This document shows positions 16,116 through 23,563 of a stretch of 64,000 nucleotides of DNA, in pieces (within the stretch, counting starts at the first letter, position 1; each line of letters starts with the position of its first letter). The stretch is from Oceanimonas doudoroffii (GTDB lineage: Bacteria; Pseudomonadota; Gammaproteobacteria; Enterobacterales; Aeromonadaceae): positions 1,736,001-1,800,000 of the forward strand of contig NZ_NBIM01000001.1 of assembly GCF_002242685.1 (NCBI RefSeq), written 5' to 3'. The notes beneath the pieces are model-generated. The model was not told where the DNA came from, ran no database searches, and worked only from the letters and a program-made list of their open reading frames with translations. Both the position numbers and the translations under genes were made by a program.

Positions 16116-18751
16116 GATGCCTCCCCGGTCAGTTCATCCAGCAGCGCCAGCAAACGGGGAATGTCCACCGGCTTGGTCAGGTAGTCGCGAAACCCGGCCT
16201 TGCGGGCCTGGCGCACCTCTGCCGGCATGGCGTTGGCCGACAGCGCCACCACGGGCACCTGGCGCGTACGCGGATGGCGCCCCAGTAACTGCGCCGCCTC
16301 CACCCCGCTCATGCCGGGCAGGTTGACGTCCATCAGGATCAGATCCGGCGGGCTGGCACAGGCCATTTCAAAGGCCAGCTCCGCCGAGTGCACACAGGCG
16401 AGTTCAAAGTCGTCGAGCTCCTCGAACAGATCACGCAGCAGCCGCTGGTTGGCCGGGTTGTCTTCCACATAGAGTACGCTCTTGCCGCCGGCCGCGGCCA
16501 CCTCCCGGGACGGCAGCTCCTGGGGCAAGGCCGCCGCCGGCCCGGAGGCCGCCAGCGGCAGGCAGAACCAGAACTCGCAGCCGTCTCCGGGAAAGTTCTC
16601 GACGCCAATTTCGCCCTGCATCTGCTCCACTATGCTCTTGGTCAGCGCCAGGCCCACGCCGGTGCCCTCGATGGCACCGTTCTCGGCACCCAGGCGGTTA
16701 AAGGGCTGAAACAGCTGATCGAGGTAGTCGGGATCTATGCCCTCGCCCGTGTCCCGCACCGAAATGCGCAGGCGTTCGCCGTCGCGACGGCAACGGATAT
16801 CGACCTGGCCATCGGGGCGGTTGTATTTGATGGCGTTGGACAACAAATTGATCAGCACCTGCTTGAGTCGAGTGTAATCGGCGGTGACGGTGCCGCAGCG
16901 GCCCATCTGGGCCAGCAGCCGAATGCCATGCTGTTCGGCCATGGGCGAAAGAATGTCGCAGGCCTCGCGCACCACGTCGGCCACCTCAATGGACTCGAAC
17001 GACATGTCGATGCGGCCGGCCTCGATGCGCGCCAGGTCCAGCACCTCGTTGATCAGCTTCAGCAGGTGGCTGCCGCTTTTGTAGATCTGTTCCACCTGGC
17101 GCAACTGGCGCTCGCCCAGCGGCGCTCGCCGGTTGTTTTGCAGCAGCTGGGCAAAGCCCATGATGGCATTGAGCGGCGTGCGCAGCTCGTGGCTCATGGA
17201 CGACAGAAACTCGGTCTTGGCACGGCTGGCCTGCTCGGCCTGATCCCGGGCCTGACGCAACTGCTCGGTGACCGCTTCCCGTTCGCGCAGCTGGCGATAA
17301 AGGTTAATCAGCAGGGCGCAGGTGGAAGTAAAGGGCTCCAGCCAGGACACCAGCTTCTCATCGTAGTCTTCCCGGCCGTTGGCGATGGCATACATGCCGA
17401 TCACCTCGCCATCATCAAAGATCGGTACCCCGAGGAAGTTGTGCAGGGGCGGATGCCCGGGAGGAAAACCGCCCCGGCGGGGGTCGTCCGCCATGCGATT
17501 GCTGAGGACTGTCCTGCCGCCGGCAAACACCTGACCCAGCATGCTGTCGGGGTTGGTCAGCAGCATCTCCCCCGCCTGCAGCCTGAGCATCAGCTGGCGG
17601 GACTCCTCGCTCCAGGACAGGTCGGTAATGGCGTGGATCTTGAGCGCCGGCCCGGTGTCGCCGGGCAGCACCTCGCCGATCAGGGAATAGTCACTGCCGG
17701 TCAGCTCCCTGAGCGCCTCCTGCAAGAATCCCCACAGCCGGTTGCCGGACATCAACGCATGATAGTCGGTCAGTCCCTTATGCAGCACGCTCAGCAGTCG
17801 CTGCTGCCGCTCCAGCTGGCGGGCGGCCTGCCGCTCCCGCAGCTCGGCCTGATGCATTTCACTGAGGTCGGTCAGAATGCCGATAAACTCCGCCTCGCCG
17901 TGGTGCTCGTCCAGGCGTACCTCGCCCACCGCCAGGTGTACCGGCACCGAGTGGCCGTCCCGGTGCAGGGCCGCCACCTTGCGTCCCTTGCCGATCACGC
18001 GGGCGTCGCCGCCCTCGGTATAGTGACGCAGATACTGGTCGTGGTGCTCGGCCCAGCGGGATGGCATCAGCCGGCTGACATTTTCCCCCAGCAGGGCGTC
18101 TCTTTGGTAACCCAGCAGGTTCAGGGCGTAATCGTTGATCTCTTGAATGTGGCCACGGCCGTCGATGCGCACGATGCCGGCCGCCGCCCCCTGAGTAATG
18201 GCCTCGTAACGGGCCAGCCGGTTGTCGCTGAGGCTGCCCTGTTCATTGAGCATTTGCCGTTTCCAGCGTAACCGCAGCAGGGCCCGGGCCTGACCGGCAA
18301 GCAATTCCAGCCGACGCAGTTCTTCTTCGCTCAGGGTGCGGGGCCTGGTATCCAGTATTGCCAGCACGCCCAGCACCAGGTCGGATTCCAGGTACAGGGG
18401 CATGCCCGCGTAAAAGCGCAGGCCGGGCTTCCCGGTAACCAGGGGGTGATCGGCAAAGCGCGCGTCCTGGCTGGCATCGCTGACCACCAGCGGTGCCCCG
18501 TCGGCCACCACCCAACTGCAAAAGGCGGCGTCCCGGGGGACTTCCTGTGCGCCAAGTCCGCGCTGGCTGCGAAACCACTGCCGCTCCTTGTCCGTCAGCG
18601 ACACCAGCCCCATGGGCGCATTCAGCAGCAGACAGGCCAGCTCCACCAGCTGGTCGAATTCCGGATCCGGGGGAGTATCGAGCAGCTGCAACTGGTGCAG
18701 GCAGGCGAGGCGAGCCGGTTCGTTCGAGGGAAAGGGGGCAGAACTGTGCAT
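16112..18751 (-). CDS. Hybrid sensor histidine kinase (GAF-PAS-GAF-HisKA-HATPase-REC)
   Basis: An 879-residue protein with no obvious membrane helix, so probably cytoplasmic. Order: GAF (about 20-165), PAS with GIVRIDGRGHIQEINDYA and an LMPSRW region (about 180-300), second GAF (about 330-490), dimerisation domain with the phospho-His in SHELRTPLNAIMGF, ATPase with NLLSNAIKY, DTGEGID and GTGVGLALT, and a C-terminal receiver (LYVEDNPANQRLL, LILMDVNLPGMSG). The start at 18751 is chosen because an upstream extension would cross a terminator at 18840-18871. It is coupled to the REC-EAL gene, which it probably phosphorylates. Confidence 0.9.
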   Translation of the reverse strand: MHSSAPFPSNEPARLACLHQLQLLDTPPDPEFDQLVELACLLLNAPMGLVSLTDKERQWFRSQRGLGAQEVPRDAAFCSWVVADGAPLVVSDASQDARFADHPLVTGKPGLRFYAGMPLYLESDLVLGVLAILDTRPRTLSEEELRRLELLAGQARALLRLRWKRQMLNEQGSLSDNRLARYEAITQGAAAGIVRIDGRGHIQEINDYALNLLGYQRDALLGENVSRLMPSRWAEHHDQYLRHYTEGGDARVIGKGRKVAALHRDGHSVPVHLAVGEVRLDEHHGEAEFIGILTDLSEMHQAELRERQAARQLERQQRLLSVLHKGLTDYHALMSGNRLWGFLQEALRELTGSDYSLIGEVLPGDTGPALKIHAITDLSWSEESRQLMLRLQAGEMLLTNPDSMLGQVFAGGRTVLSNRMADDPRRGGFPPGHPPLHNFLGVPIFDDGEVIGMYAIANGREDYDEKLVSWLEPFTSTCALLINLYRQLREREAVTEQLRQARDQAEQASRAKTEFLSSMSHELRTPLNAIMGFAQLLQNNRRAPLGERQLRQVEQIYKSGSHLLKLINEVLDLARIEAGRIDMSFESIEVADVVREACDILSPMAEQHGIRLLAQMGRCGTVTADYTRLKQVLINLLSNAIKYNRPDGQVDIRCRRDGERLRISVRDTGEGIDPDYLDQLFQPFNRLGAENGAIEGTGVGLALTKSIVEQMQGEIGVENFPGDGCEFWFCLPLAASGPAAALPQELPSREVAAAGGKSVLYVEDNPANQRLLRDLFEELDDFELACVHSAELAFEMACASPPDLILMDVNLPGMSGVEAAQLLGRHPRTRQVPVVALSANAMPAEVRQARKAGFRDYLTKPVDIPRLLALLDELTGEAS

Positions 18752-18839
18752 GGTAACATCCCGTGTCTGAGCGTATGTCGCAACGGCGGCGCGGGCCGGA
18801 ACGCCTATTACTGAGGCAGGCATCTTAACGTGGCCCCAT

Positions 18840-18871
18840 AACAAAAACGACCCATACGGGTCGTTTTTGTT
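18840..18871 (-). terminator. Terminator of the cytochrome bd operon
   Basis: A 14-bp perfect stem, AACAAAAACGACCC, loop ATAC, GGGTCGTTTTTGTT, located 17 bases beyond the stop of the small DUF2474 gene. The T-rich arm follows the stem in both directions. Confidence 0.9.
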
Positions 18872-18888
18872 CAGCGACGGACCGGGGC

Positions 18889-18996
18889 TCAGGGGCTGCC
18901 CAGCAGCAGCCTGATGGCCATCCCCACCAGGGTGATCACTCCCACTCCGGCCAGGTAAAGTGCCGCAAACCACAGCCAGCCCTTTTTCCCGGCCAT
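18889..18996 (-). CDS. DUF2474-type small cytochrome bd accessory protein
   Basis: A 35-residue protein starting MAGKKGWLWFAALYLAGVGV, with a basic N-terminus and one membrane helix. Its ATG overlaps the cioB stop (ATGA), and a terminator follows. This place and size match the DUF2474/CydX class of single-helix peptides encoded after cydB, which stabilise the bd oxidase in known cases. It is shorter than most gene callers accept. Confidence 0.8.
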   Translation of the reverse strand: MAGKKGWLWFAALYLAGVGVITLVGMAIRLLLGSP

Positions 18997-19991
18997 CAGT
19001 AACCTTCCTCGAAATCTTCCACCTTGCCGGAAAAGATACGGTACCCCCACAGGGTATAGGCGCAGATCAGCGGCAGGAAAATCAGAATGCCCGGCAGCAG
19101 GAACTTGAGGCTGGTGTCGGGGGCACTGGCCTGCCACAGCGTGAGCTGATGGGGGATCAGGTAAGGGAACAGGCTCACCACCAGGCCACCAAAGCCGAGC
19201 AGGAACAGGCCACAGGCCAGCCAGAAGGGCCGGGTTTCATGGGGCTCGCCGTCCAGATCCCGGTACAGTAAAAAGCCCAGCACCATGCTCAGCAGCGGCA
19301 GCGGCGACAGCCAGATAAAGTTGAGGCCGTCAAACCAGCGGGCGCTGACCTGTTCGTTGTCCAGCACCATCCACAGGCTCAGCGCCAGCAGAATGACCAT
19401 GATGGCAAGCACCAGCCGGCGTCCCAGGTGGGCGGCCCGGGTCAGCACGGGGTCCCGGCTTTTCAGCACCAGGTAGCAGCAGGCCAGCAGGGAATAGGCC
19501 ACCATCAGCGCAAAGCCGGTAAACAGGCTGAAGGGGCTGAGCCAGTCAAGGGCGCCGAGCTCTCCCGGCGCGGCGTCCACCCCCTGCACCACGGCACCGA
19601 GAATGGCCCCCTGGCAAAAGGTGGCCACGGTGGAGCCGAGCCAAAACGACTTGTCCCACCAGGGCTTGGAACGGTGTGACTTGAACCGGTATTCAAAGGC
19701 CACGCCGCGAAAGATAAGCCCGATCAGCATGATGATGATGGGCGTGTACAGGGTGGCCAGTATGCCGGCATAGGCGGCGGGAAAGGCGGCGAACAGCACT
19801 ACGCCGCCAAACACCAGCCAGGTTTCGTTGCCGTCCCACACATGGGAGATGGAGCGCATCATGTGATCCCGCTCGCCCTCACTGCGAAACCAGGGGTAAA
19901 GAATGCCGAGGCCGAGGTCAAAGCCGTCCAGCACCACATACATCAGGACCGCAAAGCCCAGCAGCAAATAATAAAACAGCGCCAGATCCAT
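18996..19991 (-). CDS. cioB: Cytochrome bd ubiquinol oxidase subunit II (CIO type)
   Basis: A 331-residue inner-membrane protein with about eight or nine helices. The N-terminus LLGFAVLMYVVLDGFDLGLG and VWDGNETWLVFGG are hallmark subunit II segments, and WWDKSFWLGSTVATFCQGAI follows. The length is that of CioB-like subunits, shorter than E. coli CydB. GGAGAACTGAG precedes the ATG. With subunit I it forms a quinol oxidase that reduces oxygen to water. The call of cyanide-insensitive type is based on similarity of sequence style, not on activity. Confidence 0.92.
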   Translation of the reverse strand: MDLALFYYLLLGFAVLMYVVLDGFDLGLGILYPWFRSEGERDHMMRSISHVWDGNETWLVFGGVVLFAAFPAAYAGILATLYTPIIIMLIGLIFRGVAFEYRFKSHRSKPWWDKSFWLGSTVATFCQGAILGAVVQGVDAAPGELGALDWLSPFSLFTGFALMVAYSLLACCYLVLKSRDPVLTRAAHLGRRLVLAIMVILLALSLWMVLDNEQVSARWFDGLNFIWLSPLPLLSMVLGFLLYRDLDGEPHETRPFWLACGLFLLGFGGLVVSLFPYLIPHQLTLWQASAPDTSLKFLLPGILIFLPLICAYTLWGYRIFSGKVEDFEEGY

Positions 19992-19992
19992 C

Positions 19993-21399
19993 TCAGTTCT
20001 CCACCACGTCGTGTTGCAGTTTCTTCACCCAGGCCAGGGCAAAACCGGGGGCCTTGATGCCAATCATGTGTTGCTCCAGGCGGGCCATGTCGGGCGGGCC
20101 CTTGCGGATCAGCTTGGCCATGAAATAGAGGTATACACAGAACAGCAGGCTGTAGGTCAGCACAAACAGGGTCAGGGAAAACAGCACCCGCTCCGCCGGC
20201 AGCGGCGACACCACCTCCATGGTGCGCACCAGGCCATGCACCAGCCAGGGCTGACGGCCCACCTCGGCCACGTACCAGCCGGCTAGGGTGGAGATCACGC
20301 CGGACGGGATCATCAGCATCATCAGCCACTGAAAAGGCCGGCTTTCAAAATGGCCGTTCTTTCTGCGCAGCCACAGGCCCCAGAGGGCGGCACCTATCAT
20401 CAGCACGCCCAGGCCCACCATGATGCGGAAGGAATAAAAAATCAGGGGCACATAGGGGCGCTCGTCGGCGGGTACCGACTTCAGGCCCTGCAGCTCGCCG
20501 TCCAGCTCGTGGGTGAGGATCAGCGACGCCAGCTTGGGGATCTTGATCTCAAAATGATTGGTCTCGGCCTCCATGTCGGGCACCGCGAACAGCAGCAGCG
20601 GCGCGCCGCGCTCGGTTTCCGGCCAGATCCCCTCCATGGCCGCCACCTTGATGGGCTGGTGCTCTTTTACGTTGAGGCCGTGAAAATCCCCCACCAGGGC
20701 CTGCACCGGTGCCAGCAGCAGCGCCGCCCACAGTGCCATGGACAGCCCCTTGCGGCCAAAGGCCAGATCCCGTTTTTTATACAGATACCAGGCGCTGACA
20801 CCACCGATAAGGAAGGTGGCGCTAAGCATGGCCGCCAGCAACATGTGGGTCAGGCGGTAGGGCACGGACGGATTGAAGATCACCTCCATCCAGCTGGCCA
20901 CCTCAAAGCGGCCGTCCACCAGCTCGTACCCCGCCGGGGTCTGCATCCAGGAATTCGCGACGATGATCCAGAAGGCGGAGATCCAGGTGCCGACCGCCAC
21001 CACACAGGTGGAGAAAAAGTGCAGTCTTTCCCCCACCCGCTGCCAGCCAAACAGCATGACCCCGAGAAAACCCGCTTCCAGGAAGAAGGCGGTCAGCACT
21101 TCGTAGGCCATCAGCGGCCCGAGCACGGCACCGGTGATTTCGGAAAAGCGGGAGAAGTTGGTGCCAAACTCGTAAGACAGCACGATGCCGCTCACCACCC
21201 CCATGCCAAAGGTGATGGCAAAAGGCTTGATCCAGAATTTGGCCAGCTGAAAATACACCGGATTACGGGTTTTCAGCCAGAGCCCTTCCCAGATAGCAAT
21301 GGCGGTGGCCAGGCCAATGGTGATGGCCGGAAAGATAATGTGAAAACTGACGGTAAAGGCAAACTGTATTCGCGACAGTATGGCGGCATCGAGCTCCAT
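19993..21399 (-). CDS. cioA: Cytochrome bd ubiquinol oxidase subunit I (CIO type)
   Basis: A 468-residue subunit with about nine helices. The N-terminal RIQFAFTVSFHIIFPAITIG carries a heme-ligand histidine, MAYEVLTAFFLEAGFLGVML is the conserved glutamate region, and GWYVAEVGRQPW is the family signature. The Q-loop between helices VI and VII is short, as in CioA. The start follows AAGGAGGATCC and lies 9 bases after the stop of a 32-codon ORF. Expression is probably from the sigma-54-type promoter at 21547-21562. Confidence 0.93.
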   Translation of the reverse strand: MELDAAILSRIQFAFTVSFHIIFPAITIGLATAIAIWEGLWLKTRNPVYFQLAKFWIKPFAITFGMGVVSGIVLSYEFGTNFSRFSEITGAVLGPLMAYEVLTAFFLEAGFLGVMLFGWQRVGERLHFFSTCVVAVGTWISAFWIIVANSWMQTPAGYELVDGRFEVASWMEVIFNPSVPYRLTHMLLAAMLSATFLIGGVSAWYLYKKRDLAFGRKGLSMALWAALLLAPVQALVGDFHGLNVKEHQPIKVAAMEGIWPETERGAPLLLFAVPDMEAETNHFEIKIPKLASLILTHELDGELQGLKSVPADERPYVPLIFYSFRIMVGLGVLMIGAALWGLWLRRKNGHFESRPFQWLMMLMIPSGVISTLAGWYVAEVGRQPWLVHGLVRTMEVVSPLPAERVLFSLTLFVLTYSLLFCVYLYFMAKLIRKGPPDMARLEQHMIGIKAPGFALAWVKKLQHDVVEN

Positions 21400-21408
21400 G
21401 GATCCTCC

Positions 21409-21507
21409 TTAACGGGCCAGTTGGCGGCGTACCAGGGCCGGCAGGCCCGCCATCAGAAGAACGATCACAATAGCGGAAAATTCCATCAACAGGGCGGTCA
21501 TGTTCAT
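21409..21507 (-). CDS. Small single-helix membrane ORF leading the cio operon (32 aa)
   Basis: An unrecognised 32-codon ORF, beginning MNMTALLMEFSAIVIVLLMA and ending in a basic tail (VRRQLAR). One hydrophobic helix spans about residues 10-26, oriented by positive charges with the C-terminus in the cytoplasm. The stop abuts the cioA ribosome binding site, giving the order small ORF, cioA, cioB, DUF2474 peptide. Its own ribosome binding site is poor (AGTGAGC about 9 bases before the ATG), so it may be translated weakly or act as a leader peptide. It falls downstream of the predicted -24/-12 promoter. Confidence 0.55.
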   Translation of the reverse strand: MNMTALLMEFSAIVIVLLMAGLPALVRRQLAR

Positions 21508-21546
21508 TTGGGTTATGCTCACTTGCTGGTTTGGTGATGCATACAA

Positions 21547-21562
21547 AGCACAAAGCGTGCCA
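21547..21562 (-). promoter_or_regulatory. Predicted sigma-54 promoter of the cio operon
   Basis: On the minus strand it reads TGGCACGCTTTGTGCT. The consensus is TGGCACG, four bases, TTGCW: the -24 element is perfect, the -12 element matches 4 of 5, and the invariant GG and GC are separated by exactly 10 bases. Transcription would start near 21536, about 29 bases before the small ORF. The adjacent divergent gene pair encodes an NtrC-type activator. Confidence 0.7.
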
Positions 21563-21586
21563 GCCTGTTAAAAAGCACGCCCCGCC

Positions 21587-21600
21587 TTGTCCTGGATCAA
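21587..21600. promoter_or_regulatory. FNR/ANR-like box upstream of the cio operon
   Basis: TTGTCCTGGATCAA differs from the FNR consensus (TTGAT, four bases, ATCAA) at two positions, both in the left half-site (TTGTC instead of TTGAT); the right half ATCAA is perfect. It is centred about 57 bases upstream of the predicted start. An oxygen-sensitive regulator acting here is plausible for a bd oxidase. Confidence 0.5.
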
Positions 21601-21639
21601 TAACGACGCGAAAACTTGTGCTCACTGACAACAGGGTTT

Positions 21640-21662
21640 ACAGTTCCAGACGCTCGAACTGT
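21640..21662. promoter_or_regulatory. Inverted repeat at enhancer distance (candidate NtrC-type UAS)
   Basis: Seven-bp perfect arms ACAGTTC and GAACTGT with a 9-base spacer. It lies about 105-126 bases upstream of the predicted cio start, the usual distance for a sigma-54 activator site, and just before the sensor kinase gene. Confidence 0.5.
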
Positions 21663-21694
21663 CAATTTCATTTACACCGGAAGCCACGGTTGCC

Positions 21695-23563
21695 ATGCCC
21701 CTGGAACTCGCCTTTGAACTCATGATGATGCTCACCAGCGGCTGCGCCCTGCTGGTATCGGCCTGGTTGTTCTGGCGCGCCCGCAGCCGGCGCAGCATGA
21801 AGGCGCTGGCCGGCTTTGGGGTGATGATGGCACTGTGGTGCGCCGGCCATGTGGCGGTGTTTTACGGCCTGGACACCCTGGGCATGGCGCTGATCCTCGC
21901 CAACCCGCTGATGCCCACCTTTTTTCTCGACTTCGCCATCGGCTTCGTCAACCAGGGGCCGGGACAGCGCCCCTGGCTGAGCCGGCTGGCGCGCTATCGC
22001 GGCCTGCTGTATGGCGCCGCCGTACTGGTCAGTATCATCACCCTGTGGCAAGGCGGTGGCGGCATCATCGCCTTTGGTCCCTTTGAGCACTATTTCGTGT
22101 TTCAGGGCAGTGGCTGGTTCAACATCGGCTACACCATTTTCATCGGCGTGCTGGCTCATGCCCTGCTGCTGTGGGGCTTTGTGCACCACAAGGGCAACCG
22201 GCGCCGCTCCATTGCCGCCATGTTCGCCGCCGGTGCCTGGGGCCTGCTGCTGGCCACCAGCTTTATCTTTCCCTCCCTGGGGCTGCACTGGTACCCCTGG
22301 CCCATGTTGCTGCTGCCGAGCTATGTGCTGCTGCTGGTCTACGGCGTGGTGCGTTATCAGATGCTGGAAATCAACGCCTGGGCCAACCGGGCGCTGCTGT
22401 GGATTCTGATGACCGGCCTGTTGCTGGGGCTGATGGCACTGTTCAGTGCCATGGCCGGACGGCTGGGCATGCAGGCGCTGGCCGCCGTGCCCCAGTGGCA
22501 GTTGTGGCTGTATTCACTGCTGTTGCTGATGCTGGCTCTGGCGTTATACCGGCCGGTAAGCGCCCTGGTGGAGCGCTTGGTCTACCCGGGCAGCCGGCTT
22601 GATGAGCAACTGCTGGAAACCTGGCTGGCACAGCTGCGCGACGCCAGCGGCTGGAATGCCCTGGCCCAGACCGCCGAGCGCCTGCTGGCCCGGCAGATGG
22701 GCCAGGCGGTCACCATACGCCTGCTGACCCAGACGCCGTTTTACGAACCCGGCCCCGGGCTGGAGCTGTGGTGCCTGCATCATGCCCAGGGCTGGCAGTT
22801 CCGGCTCAAGGGCTTTGATGACGTTACCCCCGGCATGCGGCTCACCGCCGAGGTGTTCGGCTCCCTGCTGGCTACCCGCTGTGGCCTGCTGGAACGCTCG
22901 CTGCAATTGGCCGAAGCCGAGCGCAAACGGGTTTCGGAACAGCACCTGGTGGAGCTGGGCGGGCTGTCGGCGGCCATGGCCCACGAGCTGCGCAACCCGC
23001 TCAATATCATCTCCATGGCCACCGCCGGCCTGGACGCCGAGCGCAAGAACATGATTCAGGATCAGCTCAAGCGCGCCGACCGGCTGATTGCGGATCTGCT
23101 GACCTATTCCGGCCAATTGCAGATCCAGGCCCGCGCCGTGCCCCTGGAGCCCCTGCTGAAAAGCCTGCAACCCCAGTTCGACTGGCAACGAGTGCAGTTT
23201 GATTATGTGCTGCCGGCAAACTACACCCTGTGGGCCGATGCCTACCGCCTGCAGCAGGTGCTGACCAACCTGATCGACAACGCCCTGGCCTTTGTACGCA
23301 ACCAGCCACAGGGTCATATTCGGCTGGAAGCCGGAGACGCCCCCGGGGTGTTGTGGCTGCACAACAATGGCCCGGCCATCGAGGCCGACATGCAGGGCCG
23401 GCTGTTCCGCCCCTTTGTAACCCGTCGCCAGGGCGGCAGCGGCCTGGGCCTGGCCATCGTACAACGCATCATGGAAGCCCACGGCGGCCATATTCGCCAC
23501 CGCAACGACGCCGGCTGGCCGGTGACCTTTGAATTTTCCTTTCCCGAGGAGCCCGCATCATGA
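21695..23563 (+). CDS. Membrane sensor histidine kinase
   Basis: A 622-residue kinase. The N-terminal 300 residues hold about eight hydrophobic helices with no large periplasmic loop, a multi-helix sensor type that may sense a membrane or redox signal. A linker of about 120 residues follows. The phospho-histidine is near residue 430 in MAHELRNPLNIISMAT, then LTNLIDNALAF and GGSGLGLAIVQRIMEAHGG of the ATPase domain. Its stop overlaps the regulator start (ATGA). It is divergent from the cytochrome bd operon, which is its most likely target. The signal is unknown. Confidence 0.9.
   Translation: MPLELAFELMMMLTSGCALLVSAWLFWRARSRRSMKALAGFGVMMALWCAGHVAVFYGLDTLGMALILANPLMPTFFLDFAIGFVNQGPGQRPWLSRLARYRGLLYGAAVLVSIITLWQGGGGIIAFGPFEHYFVFQGSGWFNIGYTIFIGVLAHALLLWGFVHHKGNRRRSIAAMFAAGAWGLLLATSFIFPSLGLHWYPWPMLLLPSYVLLLVYGVVRYQMLEINAWANRALLWILMTGLLLGLMALFSAMAGRLGMQALAAVPQWQLWLYSLLLLMLALALYRPVSALVERLVYPGSRLDEQLLETWLAQLRDASGWNALAQTAERLLARQMGQAVTIRLLTQTPFYEPGPGLELWCLHHAQGWQFRLKGFDDVTPGMRLTAEVFGSLLATRCGLLERSLQLAEAERKRVSEQHLVELGGLSAAMAHELRNPLNIISMATAGLDAERKNMIQDQLKRADRLIADLLTYSGQLQIQARAVPLEPLLKSLQPQFDWQRVQFDYVLPANYTLWADAYRLQQVLTNLIDNALAFVRNQPQGHIRLEAGDAPGVLWLHNNGPAIEADMQGRLFRPFVTRRQGGSGLGLAIVQRIMEAHGGHIRHRNDAGWPVTFEFSFPEEPAS

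Noticed and set aside
16388..18271. A 627-codon ORF on the plus strand
   Set aside because: It is antisense to the hybrid kinase, whose domains and motifs are unambiguous. High GC keeps the opposite frame open.
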